Positions 17,228-25,378 of a DNA stretch of 40,322 bases are shown piece after piece. The position numbers were made by a program, and so were the translations under genes. The notes beneath the pieces were generated by a model. That model was not told the origin of the DNA, made no database searches, and saw only the letters and a program-made list of their open reading frames with translations. The stretch is from positions 1-40,322 of the forward strand of contig CAMDQC010000034.1 in assembly GCA_945905735.1 (NCBI GenBank). Reading direction: 5' to 3'. The stretch is from Prosthecobacter debontii. GTDB lineage: Bacteria; Verrucomicrobiota; Verrucomicrobiia; Chthoniobacterales; Chthoniobacteraceae. Position 1 is the stretch's first letter. The number at the start of each line of letters is the position of its first letter.

Positions 17228-19663
17228 ATGAAACTCCATCCGCGTATTCTCTCGATTCTTTTTGCGACCTTCGCGGTCGCCGCGCCTGCATCCGCCGAGC
17301 GCACGCTCGCGAAGGTTGAGGTCTTTCCAGACTCGGTCGCGCTGCTCCATGCTCGCGACCGGCAGAGCATGGTCGTACAGGCGACTTACAGCGACGGCGT
17401 CACGCGCGACATCACGACCGAGGCGAAATTCACCTTTGCCAATCCCGCGCTCGTGAAGCTTGCGGACGGTCTCATCACGCCCGCTGCGGATGGCGCGACG
17501 GAGCTGAAGATCGAGTTTCAGGACAAGGCGCTGACCGTTCCCGTGAGTGTGAAGGACGCAGTCATCGAGCGTGTGATCAGTTTCAAAAACGACGTGATGC
17601 CCGTCTTCATGCGCGTCGGTTGCAACACGGGTTCGTGCCACGGCGCGGCGCGCGGGAAGGACGGCTTCCGTCTGTCGCTTTTTGGCTACGACCCGGACGG
17701 CGACCACCAGCGCATCACGCGCGAAATGGCCGCGCGCCGCGTGAATCTCGCGCTGCCAGAGGAGTCGCTCATGGTGCTGAAAAGCATCAATGCCGTGAAT
17801 CACACAGGTGGCGAACTTTTCAAAAAAGGCGACCCCGAATATCAGACGTTTGTCCGCTGGCTCGCCGCAGGTGTGCCGAACGATCCGGCGGACGTCATCA
17901 AGCCCCTCTCGATGGAAATCCTGCCGCGTCAGGCCGTGCTCGAAGGCGAAGGCGCAGCGCAGCGCATGACGGTGCGCGCGAAGTATTCCGACGGCTCGAT
18001 GCGCGATGTCACGAGCCTCTGCCTTTTCCAATCGAACAACGACGCATCGGCGAAAATCGACCGCGCCGGACGCGTGACTGCGGGCCAGCGCGGTGAGGCG
18101 TTCGTGATGGCGAGGTTCGCGACATTTACCGTCGGCTCGCAAGTCATCGTCATCCCAAAAGACGCGCCATTCGCATGGCCCAACGTGCCGGAGAACAACT
18201 ACGTGGACGGCCTCGTTTTCAACAAGCACAAGAAATTGCGCATTACGCCCTCGGAGCTCTGCAGCGACGAAGTCTTCCTCCGCCGAGCGTCACTCGACAT
18301 CACCGGGGTGCTGCCCACGCCCGCGGAATTCGACCGCTTCGTCGCCGATGCCGACCCGAAGAAACGCGACAAGCTCGTGGACGAACTGCTCGGGCGAAAA
18401 GAATTCATCGAGCTGTGGGTGATGAAGTTTTCCGAGCTGCTGAAAATCCGCAGCGATGGAAACGTGCGGATGAGCTACAAGGCGACGCTGCTCTATTTCA
18501 ATTGGCTGAATGAGAAGCTGTCGAAGAATGTGCCGATGAACGAAATCGTGCGCGACCTGCTCTCGGCGAGCGGCGGCTCGTTTAATAATCCCTCGACGAA
18601 CTACTATCAGGTCGAGCAGGAGACGCTGAAAATCTCGGAAAATACGGCGCAGGTTTTCATGGGAATGCGGATGCAGTGCGCGCAGTGCCACAACCATCCG
18701 TTCGACCGCTGGACGATGGACGACTACTACAGCTTCGCGGCGTTTTTCAGCCAGATCGGGCGCAAAGGTGCGGAAGATCCCGGCGAGCGCATCGTCTTCA
18801 ATTCCGGCGGCGGTGAAGTCACGCATCCGGTCGGCGGACGCGCGATGCCGCCGAAGTTCCTCGGCGCGGAAGTGCCGGATGTCGCGGGCAAAGATCGCCG
18901 CAAGGTGCTGGGCGAATGGCTGGCGTCGCCGCAAAATCCGTTTTTCGCACGAAATCTCGTGAACATCGTGTGGGCGCACTTCCTCGGGCGCGGCATCATC
19001 GAGCCGGTGGACGACGTGCGAATCAGCAATCCCGCAGCGAACCCCGAGCTGCTCGACGAACTCGCGAAGCGGTTCACGGAATACAATTACGACTTCAAAA
19101 AGATCGTCGCCGACATCTGCAAATCGCGCACCTACCAGCTCTCGTCGCAGCCAAACGAGTCGAACAAACTCGATACGAAAAACTACACGCGCGCAGGCAT
19201 CCGCCGCATCCGCGCCGAAGTGCTGCTCGATACGATTTCGCAGGTCACGGACACGAAGAACAAATTCCAGGGTCTGCCGCTCGGCGCCCGCGCAGTGCAG
19301 ATCGCGGATGGAAATGTGAACACGTATTTCCTCACCACGTTCGGCCGCGCAAAGCGTGAGACCGTGTGCTCGTGCGAAGTCATCATGGAGCCAAACCTCT
19401 CGCAGGCGCTCCACCTCATGCTCGGCGACACCGTAAACGGCCGCATCGGGCAGGGCGGCGTGGTCGCGAAGCATCTCAAGGACGGCAAAACGCCGGAGCA
19501 AATCCTCGAAGACCTTTACGTCCGCTGCTTCAGCCGCAAGCCGACCGCTGTGGAAAAGGCCGACCTTTTAAAGCAGATCGAAGCGGAGCCAAACAAACAG
19601 GAGGCGTTCGACAACCTCTTCTGGGCGCTGCTGAACGCGAAGGAATTTGTCTTCAATCACTGA
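17228..19663 (+). CDS. Exported DUF1549/DUF1553 protein with Ig-like repeats and two cytochrome-like Cys motifs
   Basis: 811 residues from ATG 17228, chosen because it opens a signal peptide (MKLHPRILSILFATFAVAAPASA). Two Big2-like Ig domains (about residues 25-110 and 235-320; TYSDGVTRDI and KYSDGSMRDV) flank a segment with C132-N-T-G-S-C137-H138 (MRVGCNTGSCHGAARGKDGF), the usual C-x4-C-H form in this family. Then DUF1549 (RRASLDITGVLPTPAEFDRF) and DUF1553 (ARNLVNIVWAHFLGRGI), with a second C484-A-Q-C487-H488 motif. These are widespread in PVC bacteria, probably surface-attached and heme-binding, with no defined reaction. The partner DUF1501 is four genes upstream, with the PPC and toxin genes between. 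Confidence 0.92.
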   Translation: MKLHPRILSILFATFAVAAPASAERTLAKVEVFPDSVALLHARDRQSMVVQATYSDGVTRDITTEAKFTFANPALVKLADGLITPAADGATELKIEFQDKALTVPVSVKDAVIERVISFKNDVMPVFMRVGCNTGSCHGAARGKDGFRLSLFGYDPDGDHQRITREMAARRVNLALPEESLMVLKSINAVNHTGGELFKKGDPEYQTFVRWLAAGVPNDPADVIKPLSMEILPRQAVLEGEGAAQRMTVRAKYSDGSMRDVTSLCLFQSNNDASAKIDRAGRVTAGQRGEAFVMARFATFTVGSQVIVIPKDAPFAWPNVPENNYVDGLVFNKHKKLRITPSELCSDEVFLRRASLDITGVLPTPAEFDRFVADADPKKRDKLVDELLGRKEFIELWVMKFSELLKIRSDGNVRMSYKATLLYFNWLNEKLSKNVPMNEIVRDLLSASGGSFNNPSTNYYQVEQETLKISENTAQVFMGMRMQCAQCHNHPFDRWTMDDYYSFAAFFSQIGRKGAEDPGERIVFNSGGGEVTHPVGGRAMPPKFLGAEVPDVAGKDRRKVLGEWLASPQNPFFARNLVNIVWAHFLGRGIIEPVDDVRISNPAANPELLDELAKRFTEYNYDFKKIVADICKSRTYQLSSQPNESNKLDTKNYTRAGIRRIRAEVLLDTISQVTDTKNKFQGLPLGARAVQIADGNVNTYFLTTFGRAKRETVCSCEVIMEPNLSQALHLMLGDTVNGRIGQGGVVAKHLKDGKTPEQILEDLYVRCFSRKPTAVEKADLLKQIEAEPNKQEAFDNLFWALLNAKEFVFNH

Positions 19664-19673
19664 GCATTTTCGC

Positions 19674-22625
19674 ATGAAGAAAACATCCACTCGCACTGCC
19701 GTCGCGCTCCTCTGCGGCATCGCTGCTCCCGCATTTTCTGCCGACGGCCCGAAGGTCACGTTCGAGGATCACGTGCTGCCCATTTTCAAAAATAGCTGCA
19801 ACAACTGCCACAACCCCGATAAGAAAAAGGGCGACCTCGATGCGTCGTCTTTCAATGGGCTGATGGCCGGCGGCGGCAGCGGCAAGGTCGTGATGACTGA
19901 AGACGCGGGCGGCAGTCTGCTGTGGAAACTTATCAACCACACCGAGGAGCCGAAAATGCCGCCAAAGGCTGCGAAGCTCAGCGATGCGGAACTCGCGACG
20001 ATCAAGCAATGGATTGATGGCGGCCTTTTGGAAAACAGCGGCGCGAAAGCCATCGTGAGCAAAAAGCCGAAGATGGATTTTTCGCTCAAGACCGTATCGA
20101 GCGGAAAGCCCGAGGGCCCGCCGCCCATGCCGAACGGCGACCTGCTGCTGGAGCCGCCCGTGGTCGCTTCTCGCGCTGGCGCGATTCCCGCGATTGCCGC
20201 GAGTCCGTGGGCTCCGCTGGTCGCCGTCGCTGGACAACGGCAGGTGATTCTTTACCACGCCGACACGCTCGCCATAGAGGGCGTGCTGCCATTTCCCGAG
20301 GGCTATCCGTATGTGCTGAAATTCAGTCAGAACGGGCAGTTGCTCATGGCTGGCGGCGGCGTCGGCGCGAAGCTCGGCAAGGTCGTCGTTTTTAATGTCG
20401 CGACCGGAAAACGCATCGCGGAAGTCGGCAATGAATTCGAGAGCGTGCTCGCTGCGGACATCTCGCCCGACCAGTCGCAGATCGCGCTTGGCGGGCCATC
20501 GAAGCTCGTGCGCATTTATTCCACCGCGACGGGCGAGCTGCTGCACACGATCAAAAAACACACCGATTGGGTGACGGCGCTGGCGTTCAGCGCGGACGGC
20601 GTGCTGCTCTGCACCGGCGACCGTGCGGGCGGCGTGCACGTGTGGGAGTCGGGCACCGCGAAGCAATACAGCGAGCTGAAAGCGCACACCGCGAGCGTCA
20701 CCGACATCGCGTGGCGGGATGATTCCGGGCTCGTAGCAACGACCGGCGAAGACGGGCAGATTATGCTTTGGGAAATGGAGAACAGCAGCCGCGTGAAGAA
20801 CTGGGCTGCTCACGGCGGCGGTTCCGCATCGGTGCGGTTTGCGCACGACGGACGGCTCGTTTCCACCGGACGCGACAAGACGACGAAGCTCTGGGATGCA
20901 GCGGGCGCGCAGCAGCGCGCCTTCGACGCGCACGCCGACATCGCAATGGCAGCGGCGATTTCGCACGACATGACGAAAGTCATCTCCGGCGACTTCAGCG
21001 GCGAAGTCCGCGTGTGGAACGCGGCAGACGGAAAGCTCATCGGCAAACTCGACGCCAATCCTCCAGCCCTCGCCACGCGCCTCGACGCCGACACCAAACA
21101 ACTCGCCGCAGCCCAAGCCGCGCAAGCTGCGCTGGTCGCCGCGCACACCGCTGCGGCGGACGCGATGACGAAGGCCGCCGCTGCATTTGAAATCGCCAAG
21201 AAAACCGCCGCCGATACCGCTGCCGCGGCCAAGGTCGCTGAGGCATCGCTCGCCACCGCAAAGCAAACCCAAGCCACTGCCCTTGCCGCACGCGACGCCG
21301 CGCAAAAGGACGACGCCGCAAAGAAAGCCGCGCTCGATTCCAGCGCCGCCGCCCTCGCAGCCGCGCAGCAAACCCTCACGCAATCCCAAGCTGCGGCAAA
21401 GGCTGCGCCAGCCCCCGAAGCCGAAGCAAAAGCGAAAGCAGACGAAACCGCTGCTGCTGCCGCACAAGCTGCTTCCACCGCTGCGCAAGCCGCCCACGCC
21501 ACCGCGCAGAAAGCGGTCGCCGACACCACCGCCGTGCTGACCGCCGCCGAGGCTGGGATCAAAGCAAGCACCGACGCCCTCACCGCAGCGGCAGCAACAG
21601 CCGACGCAGCCGCCAAAGCCGTCCCGCCCGCCGAAGCGCAGGCAAAAGCCGCGACCGACGCACTTGCTCCGGCGAAAGCAAACCTCGACGCCAGCACCGC
21701 CCAAATCGCCGCACTCGAAAGAAACGCCGCCCGCTGGAAAGCCGCGCAATTTAACCTGCAAGTCTTCGCCGCTGCCGATGAAGCAGAGAAGAAAGACGCC
21801 GCCGCCCAAGCCGCACTCGCCAACGCCGACGCGCTGAAAGCCGCCGCCGACAAAGCCACCGCCGCCGTTGCCGCCACGCAAAAAGCCATCGCCGACGTCC
21901 CGGCCACCATCGCCGCGAGCGCCGAAGCCACCGCGAAAGCGAAAGTCGCCCTCGACGCCGCGAACGCCGCCACCGCAACCCTCAAGGCCGACCTCGCCGC
22001 CAAACAAGCCGACGCCGCAGCCAAGCTCGCCGCCTACAACGCAGCGACTGCTGAAATCCCCAAATCCCAAGGCATCCTGAAATCCGCGCAGGACAACACC
22101 GTCAGCGCCGACACCGCGAGCAAAGCCGCCGCCGAGAACGCCGCCAAAGCCAAAGCCCTCGCCGACGCCAACGCCACCATCCCGGCCCTCGTCGAAGCCT
22201 CCACCAAAGCCCAGCAAGCCGCCGCAGATTCTGCCGCCGCTCTCGATTCCTCACGAAAAGCCGTCGTCGAACTCGATGCGCTTATCAAGCGTAACACCGA
22301 CGCCCAAACCGCAGCTAAAGCCGCCACCGACGCCGCGAACGTCGCCGTCGCCACCGCACAAGCCGCGCACGACAAGCAACCCACCGTCATCAAGGAAGCC
22401 GAGACCGCCCTCTCAGCGAGCATCGACGCCCTCACCAAAGCCGTCGCATCGAAAGACGAACTCCCCAAAACGCTCCCCGCGCTCGAAGCCGCCGCCGCCA
22501 AAGCATCCGCCGCCGCAGCCGAAGCCCGCGCCGCCGCCGACAAGGCCGCCGCCGAAGTCCCGCCAGCAAAGCAAAAGCAAGAAGGCCTCGCCGCAGAATA
22601 TCAAAAGCTGAAGCCGAAAGGGTAA
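19674..22625 (+). CDS. Exported cytochrome c / WD40 protein with a long alanine-rich coiled coil
   Basis: 983 residues from ATG 19674 (signal peptide MKKTSTRTAVALLCGIAAPAFSA). A planctomycete-type cytochrome domain is at the start: C42-N-N-C45-H46 in SCNNCHNPD, followed by KMPPKAAKLSDAELATIKQWIDGG. Residues about 165-460 form a WD40-like propeller (HTDWVTALAFSADGVLL..., KTTKLWDAAGA, GEVRVWNAADG). From about residue 463 to the end (about 520 residues) the sequence is extremely rich in Ala, Lys and Asp with heptad-like spacing, forming a long coiled coil or repetitive helical rod. It is the last gene of the operon, 10 bp after the DUF1549/DUF1553 gene. It may be an anchor or scaffold for the surface complex. 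Function unproven. Confidence 0.88.
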   Translation: MKKTSTRTAVALLCGIAAPAFSADGPKVTFEDHVLPIFKNSCNNCHNPDKKKGDLDASSFNGLMAGGGSGKVVMTEDAGGSLLWKLINHTEEPKMPPKAAKLSDAELATIKQWIDGGLLENSGAKAIVSKKPKMDFSLKTVSSGKPEGPPPMPNGDLLLEPPVVASRAGAIPAIAASPWAPLVAVAGQRQVILYHADTLAIEGVLPFPEGYPYVLKFSQNGQLLMAGGGVGAKLGKVVVFNVATGKRIAEVGNEFESVLAADISPDQSQIALGGPSKLVRIYSTATGELLHTIKKHTDWVTALAFSADGVLLCTGDRAGGVHVWESGTAKQYSELKAHTASVTDIAWRDDSGLVATTGEDGQIMLWEMENSSRVKNWAAHGGGSASVRFAHDGRLVSTGRDKTTKLWDAAGAQQRAFDAHADIAMAAAISHDMTKVISGDFSGEVRVWNAADGKLIGKLDANPPALATRLDADTKQLAAAQAAQAALVAAHTAAADAMTKAAAAFEIAKKTAADTAAAAKVAEASLATAKQTQATALAARDAAQKDDAAKKAALDSSAAALAAAQQTLTQSQAAAKAAPAPEAEAKAKADETAAAAAQAASTAAQAAHATAQKAVADTTAVLTAAEAGIKASTDALTAAAATADAAAKAVPPAEAQAKAATDALAPAKANLDASTAQIAALERNAARWKAAQFNLQVFAAADEAEKKDAAAQAALANADALKAAADKATAAVAATQKAIADVPATIAASAEATAKAKVALDAANAATATLKADLAAKQADAAAKLAAYNAATAEIPKSQGILKSAQDNTVSADTASKAAAENAAKAKALADANATIPALVEASTKAQQAAADSAAALDSSRKAVVELDALIKRNTDAQTAAKAATDAANVAVATAQAAHDKQPTVIKEAETALSASIDALTKAVASKDELPKTLPALEAAAAKASAAAAEARAAADKAAAEVPPAKQKQEGLAAEYQKLKPKG

Positions 22626-22759
22626 ACTCCCGGCGTCTGGCAGCGTCCACTTTCACGACCGGATCACACTCCAGCCGGGGGCAGGGGAAACGAGGTCAGG
22701 CAAAAGAAACGCAAATGAACCAGTAATTCATTTCGTTTTTATCGTCTGCTCCGTTTGCC

Positions 22760-22990
22760 CTACTCTCGGATCAAGACCGAGGTTCCGAGGTTGCCGTGGC
22801 CCTTGCGGTCGGTGGTGGGCCGGGCGCCGCCGGTGCGCTCAACGTCCAGCAGAGCGGGCTCATTTACGGAGACGCAAATCGGAGCGGGGCTTTCCTCAGA
22901 GGCTATGAAAAAAGTCAACGGGGCTGCGAGCCATGAGGCGGCAGGGAGCACCATCAATGAAAGCGGATGGGTGGGAAGTTTTGACTTCAT
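22760..22990 (-). CDS. Small hypothetical exported protein
   Basis: 76 residues from ATG 22990. The N-terminus (MKSKLPTHPLSLMVLPAASW) followed by LAAPLTFFIASEES looks like a signal peptide. The remainder (PAPICVSVNEPALLDVERTG..., ending LGTSVLIRE) is polar and not recognised. Part of the coding sequence (22868-22896) is a copy of a dispersed 29-bp repeat that also occurs outside genes at 23111-23139, which weakens the coding case. No ribosome site. Confidence 0.35.
   Translation of the reverse strand: MKSKLPTHPLSLMVLPAASWLAAPLTFFIASEESPAPICVSVNEPALLDVERTGGARPTTDRKGHGNLGTSVLIRE
22868..22896 (+). repeat. Dispersed 29-bp repeat, copy 1
   Basis: Matches the sequence at 23111-23139 at 27 of 29 positions; the core is GGAGCGGGGCTTTCCT. 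It lies within the small predicted gene on the opposite strand. Confidence 0.75.
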
Positions 22991-23110
22991 AATCACGGGC
23001 AAGGCGAAAGTTCGCAAGCGGCGGAAAATAGAAGTCTTACCGGAGAGGAACGAATCGTAGCTAGGCCGGGACGGCCCCGCTACTTTCGTGCTTTCTGGCG
23101 GTTGGGTTGC

Positions 23111-23139
23111 GGAGACGCGAATGGGAGCGGGGCTTTCCT
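23111..23139 (+). repeat. Dispersed 29-bp repeat, copy 2
   Basis: 27 of 29 identical to 22868-22896; this copy is also the left arm region of the palindrome at 23121-23207. An inverted third partial copy of the core is the right arm. Confidence 0.75.
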
Positions 23140-23207
23140 ACCCCAATATCGGCAACCCGCGCTTGCCACTGACGTGGCAACGGGGCTTAGGAAAGCCCCG
23201 CTCCCAT
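23121..23207. repeat. Perfect 20-bp inverted repeat with inner hairpin
   Basis: The left arm at 23121-23140 (ATGGGAGCGGGGCTTTCCTA) pairs perfectly with 23188-23207. The 47-base centre contains a second hairpin, TTGCCAC / GTGGCAA (23163-23180). Without a T-run it is not a textbook terminator, but it stands between convergent transcription units. Confidence 0.85.
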
Positions 23208-23292
23208 CCCCCTTGATTGCGTCTCTTTATTTCGGGCAGGTGGTATCAGGCAGATGGGCTCAGGGGTTCGGGGGCTTGGGGTTGGGTGGGGG

Positions 23293-24090
23293 TTAGTCGG
23301 TGCGGATTGTTGTATTCGGGAGGGCGGCTTTTAGCTCTGCAATGCTCTCCTTCGTCAGCCCGGTGCAGCGGTAGAGCGTGATCCGTTTCAGCGCTGTCAG
23401 GTTTTTGAGCGCGTCCACATTCGTCAGTCCCTTGCATCCGCTGAGATTGAGCCATTTCGTCTTCGTGAGCTTCTTGAGCCCATCCACATTCGTGAGCCCC
23501 GTGCAGTCGCTCATCTCGACTAACTGTAGCGCTGTGAGGTTTTCGAGCCCGTCCACGTTTGTCAGTCCCTTGCAGTCGGTGAGGACGACCAGTTTGAGCG
23601 CCGTGAGTTCCTTGAGAGCGTCTAAATTCGTCAGCTCGGTGCAGCGACGGAGCGTGAGGATTTCCAACCGTGTGAACTTCTTGAGCTCGTCCACGTTGGT
23701 GAGGTTGATTCCGTTCGCGATGCGAAGCGAAAACAAGCGAGAAAGGCCTTTGATCTCGGAGAGGTCTGGCAAGGTTGGGGCGTCATTGATTTCCAACGAG
23801 GTTGGATTCAATCGATGGATGAGGTCGATGTCCTGCTCAAACGGTGTGTCCAGTGGGATGGTCACGTAGCTCACTTCATATAGCCATGTCTCTTTCTCGA
23901 ACGCCGTTTTCCAGTTCTTCAGAATCCGTTCAGACGGTTCACTGTAGCGCACCTCCCATCCCAGTGCTCTGGCCTCTTTGATCGCCGAGCGGAAGGCGTA
24001 TTGAGTCCACCCGGCGTATGCTAATAACGAGGCGGCGAGGAGGAGGAGCCAGCGTTGGAGGTGCCATTTGCGGCGGGGCTGGGTGTTCAT
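23293..24090 (-). CDS. Membrane-anchored leucine-rich-repeat protein
   Basis: 265 residues. An N-terminal transmembrane segment (about residues 14-31, WLLLLAASLLAYAGW) probably anchors it, with the rest periplasmic or outside. Residues about 125-265 form five or six 23-residue leucine-rich repeats of the form C-x-x-L-T-N-V-D-x-L-x-x-L-T-x-L-x-x-L-x-L-x-x (for example CKGLTNVDGLENLTALQLVE). The repeats are close in sequence. LRR proteins are binding platforms; the ligand is unknown. Last gene of the minus-strand run, 16 bp after lysC. The N-terminal part (about 32-110) is not recognised. Confidence 0.8.
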   Translation of the reverse strand: MNTQPRRKWHLQRWLLLLAASLLAYAGWTQYAFRSAIKEARALGWEVRYSEPSERILKNWKTAFEKETWLYEVSYVTIPLDTPFEQDIDLIHRLNPTSLEINDAPTLPDLSEIKGLSRLFSLRIANGINLTNVDELKKFTRLEILTLRRCTELTNLDALKELTALKLVVLTDCKGLTNVDGLENLTALQLVEMSDCTGLTNVDGLKKLTKTKWLNLSGCKGLTNVDALKNLTALKRITLYRCTGLTKESIAELKAALPNTTIRTD

Positions 24091-24106
24091 GGGGTGGGTG
24101 CGGGCT

Positions 24107-25321
24107 TTATTTGGAGAGGCCGAAGGCTTCGTGGACTACGTTGGCTCCTTGGGCGAGTTTGGATTCTTCGATGATGACGGCGGTTTTGATTTCGGAGGTG
24201 CTGATCATCACGATGTTGATGCCGGCTTGGCTGAGGGCTTCAAACATTTTGGCGGCGACGCCGCTGTGGCTGCGCATCCCGACGCCGATGATGCTGAGTT
24301 TGCCGATGCCGTCTTGGATTTCGAGGGCTTTGGCGGCGATCTCTTTGACGACGAGGCCGAGGGCGGCTTCGATCTTGGGGAGTTCGTCGCGGTTGAGGGT
24401 GAAGCTGATGTCGGTGGTGCCGTCGTGGGAGACGTTCTGCACGATCATGTCTATGATGATGTTGGCGGCGGCGACAGCGGTGAAGACGCGGGCTGCGACG
24501 CCGGGGTGGTCGGGGACGGCGCGGACGGTGACTTTTGCTTGGTTTTTTTCGATGGAGACGCCGCGGACGACGACGGTTTCCATGCTTTTGGTTTCTTCTT
24601 TCACGATGGTGCCGGGATTGTGGTTAAATGAGCTGCGAACTTCAAAGACGACGCCGAACTTTTTGGCGAATTCGACGGAGCGGGATTGCATGACTTTGCT
24701 GCCGCTGCTGGCCATTTCGAGCATTTCGTCGAAGCTGATTTCGTCGAGTTTTTTGGCGGTGGGGACTACGCGGGGGTCGCAGGTATAGACGCCGTCCACG
24801 TCGGTAAATATCTGGCAGAGGTCGGCTTTCACGGCTGCTGCGATGGCGATGGCGGTGAGGTCGCTGCCGCCGCGCCCGAGGGTGGTGATGCGCTGGTCTT
24901 TGGTCTGGCCTTGGAAGCCTGCGACGATGCAGATGTAGCCTTCGGCGAGGTATTGTTTGAGTTGCTTGGGGGTGAGGTCGGAGATTTTGGCGCGGGTGTG
25001 GACGCCGTCGGTGACGATGCCTGCTTGTGCGCCGGTGAGGGAGATGGCTTTTTTGCCCATGGCGTTGATGGCCATGGCGGTGAGGGCGATGGTGGTTTGT
25101 TCGCCGGTGGCGAGGAGGACGTCCATTTCGCGTTCTTCGGGGGTGGGGGAGACTTCGCGGGCGAGCTTGATGAGGGAGTCGGTGACTCCGCTCATGGCGC
25201 TGACGACGACGACGACGCCGTGGCCCTGGTCTTGGGTCTCGATGACGCGGCGGGCGACGTTTTTAATCCGCTCGGGATTGCCAACGCTGGTGCCGCCATA
25301 TTTTTGGACGATCAAACTCAT
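24107..25321 (-). CDS. lysC: Aspartate kinase
   Basis: 404 residues, a normal monofunctional length. It phosphorylates aspartate, the first step to lysine, threonine, methionine and diaminopimelate. Seen: K7-Y-G-G-T-S-V-G at the start, GEQTTIALTAMAINAMG, the aspartate/ATP-binding GFQGQTKDQRITTLGRGGSD, and DVDGVYTCDPR. The C-terminal third (about residues 265-404) has two ACT domains (VTVRAVPDHPGVAARVFTAV, SIIGVGMRSHSGVAAKMFEA), so feedback inhibition is expected. It is 57 bp after sufS and is not with other amino-acid genes. No lysine riboswitch fits in that gap. Confidence 0.96.
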   Translation of the reverse strand: MSLIVQKYGGTSVGNPERIKNVARRVIETQDQGHGVVVVVSAMSGVTDSLIKLAREVSPTPEEREMDVLLATGEQTTIALTAMAINAMGKKAISLTGAQAGIVTDGVHTRAKISDLTPKQLKQYLAEGYICIVAGFQGQTKDQRITTLGRGGSDLTAIAIAAAVKADLCQIFTDVDGVYTCDPRVVPTAKKLDEISFDEMLEMASSGSKVMQSRSVEFAKKFGVVFEVRSSFNHNPGTIVKEETKSMETVVVRGVSIEKNQAKVTVRAVPDHPGVAARVFTAVAAANIIIDMIVQNVSHDGTTDISFTLNRDELPKIEAALGLVVKEIAAKALEIQDGIGKLSIIGVGMRSHSGVAAKMFEALSQAGINIVMISTSEIKTAVIIEESKLAQGANVVHEAFGLSK

Positions 25322-25378
25322 TTTGAAAAAGGGCGCGGAGAGTTGCGTGGGGAGCGGCGCGTGTCAAATGCGAGATGG

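Larger units (their letters stand above)
22991..23292. other. Intergenic region holding the dispersed repeat and a large palindrome
   Basis: No gene is supported here. The stretch lies between the small minus-strand gene and the LRR gene end, and holds the dispersed 29-bp repeat and a palindrome. It separates the convergent ends of the plus-strand operon (ending 22625) and the long minus-strand run (ending 23293), so it may act as a boundary. Confidence 0.6.

Noticed and set aside
19653..22217. Minus-strand open frame of over 850 codons
   Set aside because: Antisense of the WD40/coiled-coil gene; glycine- and phenylalanine-rich with no recognisable domain. It results from codon bias in the Ala/Lys-rich coil.
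25322..25378. Lysine riboswitch before lysC
   Set aside because: The gap of 57 bp is too short for the element.
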